A stretch of 64,000 nt of DNA from Micavibrio_A sp964539025 (GTDB taxonomy: Bacteria; Pseudomonadota; Alphaproteobacteria; Micavibrionales; Micavibrionaceae): positions 372,001 through 436,000 of the forward strand of contig CAZIFA010000001.1 of assembly GCA_964539025.1 (NCBI GenBank), read 5' to 3'. Position 1 is the stretch's first letter; each line of letters opens with the position of its first letter. Shown piece after piece: positions 40,834 to 49,978 of this stretch. Both the position numbers and the translations under genes were made by a program. The notes under the pieces were generated by a model. That model made no database searches. It was not told the origin of the DNA and saw nothing but the letters and a program-made list of their open reading frames with translations.

Positions 40834-42039
40834 ATGTCCGATCCCATCGTCATCGTTGCCGCCAAGCGCACAGCCATAGGCACATTCGGCGGGGCTTTTT
40901 CCAACGTTCCGGCGCATGATCTGGGCACCAATGTCATCAAGGCGGTTTTGAATGATGCGGGCGTCAAGGCGGAAGAGGTGGATGATGTCCTTCTGGGGCA
41001 GGTCCTCACTGCGACACAGGGGCAAAATCCTGCCCGCCGCGCCGCCATCAACGCAGGCATCCCCAAGGAACGCACGGCCATGACGATCAATCAGGTTTGC
41101 GGATCGGGCCTTCGCGCCGTTGCGTTGGGCGCACAGGCGATTTTGTGCGGCGATGCCGATATCGTCGTTGCGGGTGGGCAAGAGAATATGACCCTTTCAC
41201 CCCATGCCATGAGCCTTCGCGCCGGAACCAAAATGGGCAACGCCGAGTTTATCGATACGATGATTACGGATGGTCTGTGGGATGCGTTCAATGGATACCA
41301 TATGGGTATCACCGCGGAGAATATTGCAGAGAAGTTTTCGATCTCCCGCCAGCAGCAAGATGAGTTCGCGGCCACATCGCAGCAACGCGCGGAGGCCGCG
41401 ATCAAGGCGGGTAAGTTCAAGGCCGAAATTTCTCCCGTCATTGTGAAGGTCAAGAAGGATGAGGTTTCAATCGAAAAAGATGAATTCCCGCGCGAGGGCG
41501 TGACCGCCGAAGGTCTAGCCAAACTGAAACCCGCCTTCAAGGGTGATGGCACGGTTACGGCCGCTAATGCATCGGGTCTGAACGATGGTGCGGCAGCCGT
41601 TCTTTTGATGCGCGAAAATGAGGCCAAGAAACGCGGCCTGAAACCGTTTGCGCGGATCAAATCGTGGGCCACTGTCGGCGTCGACCCGGCTGTCATGGGA
41701 ACGGGTCCGATCCCTGCATCAAAAAAGGCGTTGGAGAAAGCCGGTTGGAAAGTTTCCGATCTAGATCTGGTCGAATCGAACGAAGCATTTGCGGCGCAGG
41801 CATGCTGCGTTTTAAAAGAGCTGCAACTTGATGCAGCAAAGGTCAATGTGAATGGCGGCGCGATTGCGTTGGGTCATCCGATCGGCGCATCTGGTGCCCG
41901 CGTGCTGGTCACGTTGCTGCATGAAATGGCGCGCCGCAAAGCGCAAAAAGGGCTTGTGACTTTGTGCATTGGGGGCGGCATGGGCGTGGCCATGTGCGTG
42001 GAGCGCGATGCGGCGGGTCAGTGGAAAGAGGTAGCGTAA
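40834..42039 (+). CDS. phaA: Acetyl-CoA acetyltransferase (beta-ketothiolase)
   Basis: This thiolase condenses two acetyl-CoA to acetoacetyl-CoA, the first step of PHB synthesis. The 401-residue protein has the acyl-binding C89 (INQVCGSGLRAV), the catalytic His in GGAIALGHPIGASGARVL and the second catalytic Cys near the C-terminus (VTLCIGGGMGVAM). NEAFAAQAC marks the loop before the last domain. AAGGAG precedes the ATG. It is 96 bp from phaC and 4 bp from phaB. Confidence 0.96.
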   Translation: MSDPIVIVAAKRTAIGTFGGAFSNVPAHDLGTNVIKAVLNDAGVKAEEVDDVLLGQVLTATQGQNPARRAAINAGIPKERTAMTINQVCGSGLRAVALGAQAILCGDADIVVAGGQENMTLSPHAMSLRAGTKMGNAEFIDTMITDGLWDAFNGYHMGITAENIAEKFSISRQQQDEFAATSQQRAEAAIKAGKFKAEISPVIVKVKKDEVSIEKDEFPREGVTAEGLAKLKPAFKGDGTVTAANASGLNDGAAAVLLMRENEAKKRGLKPFARIKSWATVGVDPAVMGTGPIPASKKALEKAGWKVSDLDLVESNEAFAAQACCVLKELQLDAAKVNVNGGAIALGHPIGASGARVLVTLLHEMARRKAQKGLVTLCIGGGMGVAMCVERDAAGQWKEVA

Positions 42040-42043
42040 GAAT

Positions 42044-42769
42044 ATGAGTAAGGGTGTCGCTATTGTCACGGGCGGAACGCGCGGGATCGGGCTTGAAATC
42101 ACGCGCGGATTAATGCGCGAGGGGTATATGGTTGCCGCCGTTTATTACGGCAATGACGATGCCGCGAAAGATTGCGAAATGCGGACCGGGGCCAAGGCCT
42201 ATAAATTTGATGTCGCGAATTTCGATTCGTGTCAAAAAGGGTGCGCGGAAATAGAACAGAGCATGGGCGATATCACGCTTCTGGTGAACAATGCGGGCGT
42301 GACCAAGGACGCAGTGCTGCACAAAATGGCTCCGGAAGTCTGGCACAATGTCGTTGAAACGAACCTGACTTCGTGCTTTTCCATGTGCCGCGCCGTGATC
42401 AACGGGATGCGCGAACGCGGTTTTGGGCGCATCGTCAATATCAGTTCCATCAACGGGCAAAAGGGCCAGTTTGGCCAGACAAATTATTCCGCGGCCAAGG
42501 CGGGTATTCTGGGGTTCACCAAGGCACTGGCGCTGGAGAGCGCCGCGAAAGGGATCACGGTTAACGCGATCTGCCCAGGCTATATCGAAACCGATATGAC
42601 GGCGGCGATGAAACCCGAGGTTTTAGATTCCATCGTGCGTCAGATTCCGGCGGCCCGGATGGGTACGCCCAAGGAAGTCGCCGACATCGTCATTTTTCTT
42701 GCCAGCGACAAGGCCGGGTTCATCAACGGCGCGACGATAACCGCGAACGGCGGCCAGTATATGGTTTGA
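42044..42769 (+). CDS. phaB: Acetoacetyl-CoA reductase
   Basis: PhaB reduces acetoacetyl-CoA to (R)-3-hydroxybutyryl-CoA with NADPH. It is a 241-residue short-chain dehydrogenase: TGGTRGIGLEITRG (about 9-22), LVNNAGVTKDAVLHKM (about 82-97), catalytic Ser in ISSINGQKGQFGQTNYS (about 138-154) with Tyr-x3-Lys (NYSAAKAG), and PGYIETDMTAAM near 182. The FGQTNYSAAKAG stretch is typical of acetoacetyl-CoA reductases, but 3-oxoacyl-ACP reductase is a close relative; the operon decides. It is coupled to phaA by a 4-bp gap. Confidence 0.95.
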   Translation: MSKGVAIVTGGTRGIGLEITRGLMREGYMVAAVYYGNDDAAKDCEMRTGAKAYKFDVANFDSCQKGCAEIEQSMGDITLLVNNAGVTKDAVLHKMAPEVWHNVVETNLTSCFSMCRAVINGMRERGFGRIVNISSINGQKGQFGQTNYSAAKAGILGFTKALALESAAKGITVNAICPGYIETDMTAAMKPEVLDSIVRQIPAARMGTPKEVADIVIFLASDKAGFINGATITANGGQYMV

Positions 42770-42811
42770 TCCGATGTATCGCGGATTATCCTGATTTGAA
42801 TTTTCTCCCGT

Positions 42812-42839
42812 TTGATCGGTTCGAAGGATCGGCTATACT
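42812..42839 (+). promoter_or_regulatory. Promoter abutting the start of the cyclic-nucleotide-binding gene
   Basis: TTGATC (42812-42817) and TATACT (42834-42839) with a 16-bp spacer. The -10 ends 7 bp before the ATG at 42847 and no Shine-Dalgarno sequence is seen, so the transcript may be leaderless. Confidence 0.5.
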
Positions 42840-42846
42840 GACAAGC

Positions 42847-43392
42847 ATGGACCGTCGCAATATGCCCCCCGTTCTCGAACGCCGCTTTGTCGCCAAGGAT
42901 GAAATTATCATCAAGGAAGGCGAATTCGGCCAGCAGGCCTATCTGATTCAATCGGGCGAAGTTGTCGTCTATCTGGGCAAGGAGGGGCAGGAGGTGGAAC
43001 TGGCGCGTCTGGGACCGGGTCAGTTCGTCGGGGAGATGGCTTTTATCTTCGACGGGCCGCGCACCGCGAGCGTCAAGGCCCTGATGAATTGCAACCTGAT
43101 TATCGTCAGCCGTACGCAGTTCGAGGAAAAGTTGCGCGGTTCCGACGCCACCGTGCGGGCCATCGTCCAGATGCTTTCCAGACGCATTATCGATTCAAAC
43201 AACGCGCTGATGAACAAGAAGTCTGATTTCAAGGATTTGAAGGAATCAGCGCAGCAGGTCTACGAAAATATTTCCGTAAAGTTAAGTCAAACTCAGCGCC
43301 GTAATCTAGAAAACACGGTTCTTCCGCATCTTCAGGCTCTACTGGAATCCATCGATACGTTCACAGAGCGCTATGGTGAGCAGGGTGAGTGA
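42847..43392 (+). CDS. Cyclic nucleotide-binding domain protein
   Basis: The ATG at 42847 gives 181 residues; a TTG start at 42766, overlapping the phaB stop, would add 27 residues unlike the family. Residues 10-120 form a cNMP-binding beta barrel (DEIIIKEGEFGQQAYLIQSG; the phosphate cassette FVGEMAFIFDGPRTASVKA has the conserved Gly-Glu and Arg). There is no DNA-binding helix-turn-helix; the C-terminal 60 residues are helical (KDLKESAQQVYENISVKLS), which fits a partner-binding or dimerisation role. It follows the PHB operon on the same strand. The ligand (cAMP or cGMP) is unknown. Confidence 0.85.
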   Translation: MDRRNMPPVLERRFVAKDEIIIKEGEFGQQAYLIQSGEVVVYLGKEGQEVELARLGPGQFVGEMAFIFDGPRTASVKALMNCNLIIVSRTQFEEKLRGSDATVRAIVQMLSRRIIDSNNALMNKKSDFKDLKESAQQVYENISVKLSQTQRRNLENTVLPHLQALLESIDTFTERYGEQGE

Positions 43393-43498
43393 TTTTTCCG
43401 CGTAAACTTATCGGAATTATTTGAGATGGCGCATATTCAGGCTATATAAAACCTGAAGTCTAATTTTATTCATATCCGTCATTATATTTGGAGACAGC

Positions 43499-46400
43499 AT
43501 GAAACGCGTTCTGCCCGCCATTCTCGGCCTTGTGGTTCTTTTGGGTATCGGCCTTGTGGTCGGTCCATCCTTTATGGATTGGAACAAATACAAACCGCAG
43601 ATCATCGAACAGGCCAAAAGCGCGGCGGGATATGACGTTGCCATTGAGGGGGATTTGAGCTTATCGCTCATCCCAACCCCGCAATTAAAGATCGAAGGCC
43701 TTACGGTGAAGGCGCCGCGTGGGAAAGAACCCAACCTGCTCACCATGAAGCAGGCGAATGTGAGCGTGAAGTTTTTTCCGCTGATTTCCGGGGCTGTTGT
43801 GGTAGATACGGTCCGGCTCGTAAATCCTGATATCAAGCTGGAAGTTCTGGCCGACGGTTCGAATTCATGGATGTCTGACAAGTTTTTGACCGACAAGGAA
43901 GCGCCTTCTGACAATGGCGCGGGTGGTGATGTCCAGCCTTCCAAGCAAACAAAGGTATCGCTCGACAAAGTTATCATTGAGAATGGACGCGTATCGTATC
44001 TGGATCGCCGTTCAGGCAAGGAACAGCTTGCCGAAAACATAAATCTCGATCTGAAAGCCGACAGTCTGCAAGGCCCTTTTACGGCGGGCGGTTCATTGCT
44101 TTATGGCGGCAAGACGATGGAAATCGACCTGAAAACGAAACGTGCCGATGGGGATAAAAAAGAGATTCCAGCCGATCTGGAGATCAGTTTGCCGGAGATG
44201 AACGCCGGGGTCGCGTTCAACGGTATCATCGCTATGGACCCTATGGAAATTCAGGGCAAGTTGGAAGTTCACGCTGATAATCTGGCCTCTGTGCTGGCGC
44301 TGGGCGGTGGCGAAGGATCGCCTGCTTTGATGCGCAAGCTGGCTTTTTCCGGTCTTGTGACGGCCAATGAAGACCGGTTCAAATCCGAAGAAGTAGACAT
44401 CACCTTCGGCGATGCCAAGGGCAAGGGCAACATCGAGGTGGCCAACTTAAAGACCCAAAGCCCGGTGAAATTTGAGGCCGATATGGCCTTTGCAGGTATT
44501 CTCAATCTCGACCATCTGGCTCCGGCTAAAGACAAGGGCAAGGAAGAGCGGGTGGAGGAGAAAGTCGCCAAGGGTGAGAAATTGACCCCGTCCAAAGGCG
44601 GTTTTCTGCCTGAGAGCCTGAGCCTGCCATTCCCTATCGATGGCACGCTGAAAATCACCGCCGATGGCATTCAAAGCGGCGGCCAGACCTATAAGGGCGT
44701 CGTTGCGAATATCAGCAAATCGGCCTCGGCGTTTGACATCACCGCCAAGGCCATGGACATACCCGGCAAGACTGCGATCGAGGGCAAGGCCGCGCTGCGC
44801 TATGCGTCATCCTCGCAATCGGGCGAGAAAGGCATGACTTATGCCGACCCGTCCGTGACCTTTGCTGCGACCGGAACGTCGGAACAATTACCGACCCTGC
44901 TGCGGGCCTTCGCGGGCGGCGGCGATAACAAGGCGCTGGAAATCTGGAAAGCGGGTCAGTTCGACCTGACCGGCACGGTGGACCCGTCCACGATCAAGGT
45001 CGCTAACAGCACTTTGAAGCTCGACCAGACCTCCATCGCGCTTAATGCATCTTATAAACCGAAAGGTTCGGGCGGGCGTCCGGACATCATGATCGATATG
45101 ACGACCGACACGGTGGACATCGATTATATCCAGAGTCGTTTGAACGGCCAGAACAAGCAGGCGGTGCAAAAAGATGCTGCAGCAAAAACCGATGTGAAGA
45201 AGGCGCTGGAGCCGGTGCGCAGTTTTTCGATTCCGGTCAATCTGACCTTCGATATCAGCGCACAAAAAGCCGTTTTCAATGCGCAGCAAATCACCGGTAT
45301 CCGCATCAAGGGTAAGGCTTCGGGCGAGAGCCTGAACCTCGATGTTGCCTCGGCACAGGATTATATGGGTGCCGCCGCATCCTTACGTGGCGAGGTGGCC
45401 AACCTGAAGGATTTATCGGGTATAGATTTGAAGTTCTACGGTAAGACGGATAACCTCAAATCCCTGATGCAATCCTTCAAAATGGACACATCAAAACTGC
45501 CGCAGACGATCAGCACGGCAGAGGCGAATATTGCGGCGAAGGGGCAGGCCGACAAGCTGGTCTTTGATGCAAAAATATCCGCCCTGAACGGCGAGCTGAA
45601 CGCGGCGGGCGATATGGCCGGCTTGCTCGATAAGCCCGCTTTCAGCAACCTGACCATAGGCGCTTCCCACCCCAATCTGGTCAAGGCGATCCAGATCATG
45701 AATCCGACCTTTACCGGCGGCGCGGGTTTGGAACAACCCTTTGCCTTTAACGCCAAGGCCGTCAATAACGGCAATGTCTATGATCTATCCGGCATGAAGG
45801 CGAGCCTCGGCAAGGCGACGATCAACGGCGATCTGAAGATCGATAACAGCGGCAAAATCCCGTCTGTTACGGGCACGGTTCAGGCCGGAACCATCCCGCT
45901 TGACGATCTTTTGGGTGCAAAAAATGGTGCAGCAAAACCGGGCGGCGGCGGTTCATCCGGCGCAGCATCAGGCGATGCGGCCAGCGGCAAATGGTCGCGC
46001 ACCACGATCGAAACCGGGTGGATGCACACGATCAACCTGGACCTTGGCCTGTCCGCACAATCTATAACCTATGGCGGGTGGAATTTCACCAAGCCGAGCA
46101 CGAAGATCACGCTTAAGGATGGCAACCTTACGGTCGATAATTTGCAATCCAGCCTGTTCGGCGGGAACGCCAATCTGAGCGCCAAGGTGGTTGACCCGGT
46201 CGATCCGAAACAACCGCTTTCGCTGGCCGTCCAGAGCAAGATGACCAATGTTGCGCTGGAGCCCCTGATGTTCGCCCTATCCGGGTCGAACCGCCTCAAA
46301 GCCACCGGCGATGTATCGCTTGATTTTGACGTGCGTTCGACGGGGCTTTCGTCCCACGCGTTGGTCAGTGACCTGAACGGCAAGGCGAATGTGAACGGCA

Positions 46401-47041
46401 AGGACGTGATCCTGAAAGGGTTCGATCTGGCCCAGATCGGCTTGGCCTTCGTCGACACCGGCAAACCGATGGACCGCCTTGGCAGTATCCTGACCGGGGC
46501 CACGGCGGGGGGCGAGACCCGCTTCGATACTGTCGATGGTGCCTATGACATTCAGCAGGGTATTGTGCGCATCTCAAGCATGGCGCTTGACGGACCCGCA
46601 GCAAACATCAAATCGACCGGGTCGGCCAATCTGCCGCTCTGGACCATCGATACGATCCATACCATCACCCTGAAACAGGCGAAGGAAGCGGGTGCGTTCG
46701 ATGTGGCGATCAAAGGCCCGTTAAGCAACCCCGGCAACACATTTGGTAAGGGGATATTCAATGATGTACTGACCCGCCGCCTGCAGCAAAAGGCGGTTGA
46801 AAAACTGCCCGATCTGTTGGGCAAGGATCTGGGCGGCAAACTGGAAAAACTTGGCATTCTGCCTGGCAAGCAAGCACCCGCACCAGCGCCTGCGGCAGAC
46901 CCGAATGCTGCGGCACCTGCGGCGCAACCCGCGCAGCAGCCCGTACCAGAGCCGCAGCAAGAACCAAAGTCGCTGGAGGACCAGATCAAGGATGATCCGG
47001 CGGCGGCGATGCAGGGTATTTTGAAATCACTGGGTCAGTAA
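43499..47041 (+). CDS. AsmA family protein
   Basis: A 1180-residue inner-membrane-anchored protein of the AsmA/YhdP/TamB-like family, thought to form long grooved beta structures that carry phospholipids across the periplasm. The N-terminal span (about 4-24, VLPAILGLVVLLGIGLVVG) is followed by the AsmA N-domain (FMDWNKYKPQIIEQAKSAAG; LSLSLIPTPQLKIEGLTV). The C-terminal AsmA part (about 920-1120) contains LNGKANVNGKDVILKGFDLA and GGETRFDTVDGAYDIQQGIV. A Pro/Ala/Gln-rich tail ends the protein (PAPAPAADPNAAAPAAQPAQ). AGACAG lies upstream of the ATG. It converges directly on the RHH gene with no base between stops. Confidence 0.92.
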   Translation: MKRVLPAILGLVVLLGIGLVVGPSFMDWNKYKPQIIEQAKSAAGYDVAIEGDLSLSLIPTPQLKIEGLTVKAPRGKEPNLLTMKQANVSVKFFPLISGAVVVDTVRLVNPDIKLEVLADGSNSWMSDKFLTDKEAPSDNGAGGDVQPSKQTKVSLDKVIIENGRVSYLDRRSGKEQLAENINLDLKADSLQGPFTAGGSLLYGGKTMEIDLKTKRADGDKKEIPADLEISLPEMNAGVAFNGIIAMDPMEIQGKLEVHADNLASVLALGGGEGSPALMRKLAFSGLVTANEDRFKSEEVDITFGDAKGKGNIEVANLKTQSPVKFEADMAFAGILNLDHLAPAKDKGKEERVEEKVAKGEKLTPSKGGFLPESLSLPFPIDGTLKITADGIQSGGQTYKGVVANISKSASAFDITAKAMDIPGKTAIEGKAALRYASSSQSGEKGMTYADPSVTFAATGTSEQLPTLLRAFAGGGDNKALEIWKAGQFDLTGTVDPSTIKVANSTLKLDQTSIALNASYKPKGSGGRPDIMIDMTTDTVDIDYIQSRLNGQNKQAVQKDAAAKTDVKKALEPVRSFSIPVNLTFDISAQKAVFNAQQITGIRIKGKASGESLNLDVASAQDYMGAAASLRGEVANLKDLSGIDLKFYGKTDNLKSLMQSFKMDTSKLPQTISTAEANIAAKGQADKLVFDAKISALNGELNAAGDMAGLLDKPAFSNLTIGASHPNLVKAIQIMNPTFTGGAGLEQPFAFNAKAVNNGNVYDLSGMKASLGKATINGDLKIDNSGKIPSVTGTVQAGTIPLDDLLGAKNGAAKPGGGGSSGAASGDAASGKWSRTTIETGWMHTINLDLGLSAQSITYGGWNFTKPSTKITLKDGNLTVDNLQSSLFGGNANLSAKVVDPVDPKQPLSLAVQSKMTNVALEPLMFALSGSNRLKATGDVSLDFDVRSTGLSSHALVSDLNGKANVNGKDVILKGFDLAQIGLAFVDTGKPMDRLGSILTGATAGGETRFDTVDGAYDIQQGIVRISSMALDGPAANIKSTGSANLPLWTIDTIHTITLKQAKEAGAFDVAIKGPLSNPGNTFGKGIFNDVLTRRLQQKAVEKLPDLLGKDLGGKLEKLGILPGKQAPAPAPAADPNAAAPAAQPAQQPVPEPQQEPKSLEDQIKDDPAAAMQGILKSLGQ

Positions 47042-47263
47042 TCAATCCTGCAATTGTTGCAGAACGTATAACCGAAGGGCGCTGGATAGATTGGTCCCGC
47101 GCCTTTCGTCTATGTCGGTGATCAGGGCGGCGAGAGAGCGGTCTTCGGTTTTGGCGAGGGTTCTCAGAGCTTTCCAGAATGGCTCCTCAAGGCTGACGCT
47201 CGTCGTATGCCCCGCGATGCTCACGGAGCGTTTGACGATCTTTGAGGAGAGGATGTCGCCCAT
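47042..47263 (-). CDS. Ribbon-helix-helix domain protein
   Basis: A 73-residue protein from the ATG at 47263, whose first base is the last base of the fumC TAA stop. A longer frame from 47302 would overlap fumC. It has the RHH_4-type pattern: a strand (VKRSVSIAGHTTSVSLEEPF) followed by two helices (WKALRTLAKTEDRSLAALIT; SSALRLYVLQQLQ). Such small proteins are common next to fumC in alphaproteobacteria. A DNA-binding role is likely but untested; the target is unknown. Confidence 0.82.
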   Translation of the reverse strand: MGDILSSKIVKRSVSIAGHTTSVSLEEPFWKALRTLAKTEDRSLAALITDIDERRGTNLSSALRLYVLQQLQD

Positions 47264-48681
47264 TAATCTTTGGGGTGGATCATGTCTTCGGGTTTGACCC
47301 ACTGGTCATATTGGTCAGAGGTCAGGAGGCCTAGCTCGATCCCGGCCTCACGCAGCGACTTGCCTTCCTTGTTCGCCTTCTTCGCGATCTTGGCGGCATT
47401 GTCATATCCTATATGCGGGTTCAGCGCCGTGACCAGCATCAGGGAGTTTTCCATCAGGTATTTGATGCGCTCATGGTTCGGTTCTATCCCTACGAGGCAG
47501 CGGTCCGTGAACGAGCGGCAGCCGCCCGCGATCAGTTCGATGGATTGCAGCACGTTGTAGATGATGACCGGTTTGAACACGTTGAGTTCAAAATGTCCGT
47601 TCGATCCCGCAACCGTCACCGCAACATGGTTGCCCATGACCTGCGCGCAAATCATGGTCAGCGCCTCGCACTGGGTCGGGTTGACCTTGCCGGGCATGAT
47701 GGATGAGCCTGGCTCGTTTTCGGGGAGCAGCAACTCGCCGATCCCGGACCGCGGGCCTGAACCCATGAGGCGGATATCGTTCGCGATCTTCATCAAGGAT
47801 ACTGCCAGAACATTGAGGGCGCCGGATAGCTCGACCAGCGCGTCATGGCTCGCCAGGGCTTCGAATTTGTTCTCGGCGGTAACGAATTTCAGGCCGGTAA
47901 TCTGCGATACTTCCGCAGCAAATTTCTCGGCAAAACCGATCTTGCAGTTGATGCCGGTGCCGACCGCCGTGCCGCCTTGGGCCAGTTGCATGATACGGGG
48001 CAGGGTGTTTTTGATGCGCTCGATACCGAACTTGATTTGCGCAGCATAGCCGGAGAATTCCTGACCCAATGTCAGGGGCGTTGCATCTTGTAAATGGGTG
48101 CGGCCGTTCTTGACGATCTTGGCGAATTCCTTGGCTTTTGCGGCGAGGGCCGAGTGCAGCATTTCGAGGTTGGGGATCAGGTCATGATGCACCATTTCAC
48201 CCGTCGCGATATGCATCACGGTGGGGAAAGAGTCGTTCGATGACTGGCCCATATTCACATGGTCATTGGGGTGCACGGGCGTCTTGCCGCCGCGTTTGCC
48301 AGAGAGGATTTCGTTGGCCCGGCCCGCGATGACTTCGTTGGCGTTCATGTTGGTTTGCGTGCCTGAGCCCGTCTGCCAGACGGAGAGGGGAAACTGGTCG
48401 GCCAGCGTGCCATCGATGACCTCATCCGCCGCCTGCACAATGGCGTTGCCGAGTTTGGCATCCAGAACCTTAAGCGTCATGTTTGTTGCAGCAGAAGCCT
48501 TCTTCTGGACGCCCAGGGCGCGCACGAGCGCAGCAGGCATCTTCTCGGTGCCGATATCGAAGTTCTGTAAGGATCGCTGCGTCTGCGCGCCCCAGAAAGC
48601 GTCTGCGGGCACTTCGATCTCGCCAAAGGAATCCGTTTCGATGCGGGTGGCTTTGTTTTCGGTCATTTTTGCGGGTTTCAT
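47263..48681 (-). CDS. fumC: Class II fumarate hydratase
   Basis: This iron-independent fumarase interconverts fumarate and L-malate in the TCA cycle. The 472 residues show TGSGTQTNMNANEV (about 104-117), GRTHLQDATPLTLGQEFSGY (about 194-213, with catalytic His) and the superfamily signature GSSIMPGKVNPTQCEAL (about 328-344) with catalytic Ser. Two start codons are possible (48681, 48666). It lies 4 bp after purK and overlaps the RHH gene by one base, suggesting a purK-fumC-RHH transcript. Confidence 0.96.
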   Translation of the reverse strand: MKPAKMTENKATRIETDSFGEIEVPADAFWGAQTQRSLQNFDIGTEKMPAALVRALGVQKKASAATNMTLKVLDAKLGNAIVQAADEVIDGTLADQFPLSVWQTGSGTQTNMNANEVIAGRANEILSGKRGGKTPVHPNDHVNMGQSSNDSFPTVMHIATGEMVHHDLIPNLEMLHSALAAKAKEFAKIVKNGRTHLQDATPLTLGQEFSGYAAQIKFGIERIKNTLPRIMQLAQGGTAVGTGINCKIGFAEKFAAEVSQITGLKFVTAENKFEALASHDALVELSGALNVLAVSLMKIANDIRLMGSGPRSGIGELLLPENEPGSSIMPGKVNPTQCEALTMICAQVMGNHVAVTVAGSNGHFELNVFKPVIIYNVLQSIELIAGGCRSFTDRCLVGIEPNHERIKYLMENSLMLVTALNPHIGYDNAAKIAKKANKEGKSLREAGIELGLLTSDQYDQWVKPEDMIHPKD

Positions 48682-48685
48682 CGGT

Positions 48686-49768
48686 CTATTCTTCGCTATT
48701 TTCTAATGGTTTCAGGAGGTTCACATGGCCCATTTTGCGGCCGGGGCGGGCTTCCATCTTACCATAGAGATGGACGCATGCATTGCTCATTTCATAGTAG
48801 GCAGGGAGTTTTTTTACGTCATCGCCGATCAGGTTCACCATGGTCACGTCGCTATGTTGCTGCGGGGTCAAAATAGGCATGCCGCAGACCGCGCGCACAT
48901 GCTGCTCGAACTGTGACACGTTGCAGCCATCCATGGTCCAGTGACCTGAGTTATGTGTGCGGGGCGCAATCTCATTTGCGATCAATTTGCCGTCCTGCGT
49001 AACGAACAATTCGAGCGCAAGAACGCCGACGAGGTTCACGGCTTTGGCCAACGTCACCGCCATCTCGGTCGCGTGGCGGGCGAGCAGGTCCGGGATAGGG
49101 GCAGGGGCGATACTTTCGGACAGAATATGATCGCGGTGATTGTTCAGCGTGACGGGGAAGGCTTCGCATTTTCCGAAAACATCGCGAGCGACGACAATTG
49201 AAGCTTCATAAGCAAAATCAATGATGCCTTCTATAACAGCTTCATCAGTGGCTAATTTAGACCAAGATTGTGAGACGTCGTTTTTAATATCATGTTTTAT
49301 TTGACCTTTTCCGTCATAACCGAAACGTGCCGTCTTTATGATGCATTTTGAAGCTTTCCAGCGCATCATGACTTCGGTTATGTCATTGGCGGAATGGCAG
49401 GGTGCCCAAGGGGCTGTCTCTATACCGATATCGTTCAAAAACTTCTTTTCTTTCAACCGGTTCTGCGAAGCTTCCAGCAGCTTGTCATCGGGATATACAG
49501 GCTTTATCCCCTGTAAAAATATAACAGTTTCAATGGGTATGTTCTCAAATTCATAAGAAATTACATCAACAGATTTCGCAAATGCTTTGAGTGCGTTCTG
49601 ATCTTCGTATTGCGCGCAAGTAAACAGGTCTGTCACCTGCGAAGCCGGGCAATTTTCCTCCGGACAGTAGATATGTGTGCGAATTCCAAGCCTGCTCGCT
49701 GCCATCGCGGACATGCGACCGAGCTGGCCGCCGCCGAGGATACCCAAAGTTTTGATTTCCATTTTCAT
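48686..49768 (-). CDS. purK: N5-carboxyaminoimidazole ribonucleotide synthase
   Basis: PurK carboxylates AIR with ATP and bicarbonate in purine synthesis, and PurE then moves the carboxyl group. The 360-residue ATP-grasp protein starts with the PurK mark LGILGGGQLGRMSAMAASRLG (about 7-27), has FGYDGKGQ (about 149-156) and the metal/ATP region NEIAPRTHNSGHWTMDGCN (about 266-284). purE is upstream on the same strand, but 210 bp, not a few bases, separate them; that gap holds DnaA-box and parS-like sequences and presumably the purK promoter. Confidence 0.96.
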   Translation of the reverse strand: MKMEIKTLGILGGGQLGRMSAMAASRLGIRTHIYCPEENCPASQVTDLFTCAQYEDQNALKAFAKSVDVISYEFENIPIETVIFLQGIKPVYPDDKLLEASQNRLKEKKFLNDIGIETAPWAPCHSANDITEVMMRWKASKCIIKTARFGYDGKGQIKHDIKNDVSQSWSKLATDEAVIEGIIDFAYEASIVVARDVFGKCEAFPVTLNNHRDHILSESIAPAPIPDLLARHATEMAVTLAKAVNLVGVLALELFVTQDGKLIANEIAPRTHNSGHWTMDGCNVSQFEQHVRAVCGMPILTPQQHSDVTMVNLIGDDVKKLPAYYEMSNACVHLYGKMEARPGRKMGHVNLLKPLENSEE

Positions 49769-49787
49769 GGCAGTGGTTTAACCATTT

Positions 49788-49803
49788 TGTTTCACGTGAA
49801 AGA
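49788..49803. promoter_or_regulatory. parS-like site
   Basis: TGTTTCACGTGAAAGA matches the bacterial ParB-binding consensus TGTTTCACGTGAAACA at 15 of 16 positions; the inner 12 bp are a perfect palindrome. It lies in an intergenic region 41 bp from the first DnaA box. Confidence 0.6.
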
Positions 49804-49929
49804 CGAGGCAGAATATAGGTTTCGGCGCGGTAAACAACTCGCCTGTGGAAAAGTAATCCACATTTCCACAGGTGCAAAGACCCTTTTTGCACCTATTTGC
49901 GCCGTTTTGCATCAGGTGATTTTATGGAT

Positions 49930-49955
49930 TGTGGATAAAACGCAGGTTATCCACA
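49930..49955. promoter_or_regulatory. Pair of perfect DnaA boxes in opposite orientation
   Basis: TGTGGATAA (49930-49938) and TTATCCACA (49947-49955) are exact DnaA boxes facing each other across 8 bp. A one-mismatch box (TGGGGATAA) follows at 49959-49967. Confidence 0.7.
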
Positions 49956-49978
49956 GACTGGGGATAAAAGACGATGCG

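Larger units (their letters stand above)
49769..49978. other. Candidate replication origin or DnaA-controlled region (purE-purK gap)
   Basis: This 210-bp gap contains, left to right, a CtrA-like TTAACCAT (49778-49785), a parS-like 16-mer (49788-49803), a cluster of DnaA boxes (49844-49967) and a hairpin with 9-bp arms (AGGTGCAAA / TTTGCACCT, 49870-49894). Two boxes are perfect (49930-49938 minus, 49947-49955 plus). Three have one mismatch (49844-49852, 49854-49862, 49959-49967) and one has two (49862-49870). On the right all but one of the genes read away from the region from 50.8 kb onward. No dnaA, hemE, parA or parB is in the window, so the origin role is a hypothesis. Confidence 0.5.
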
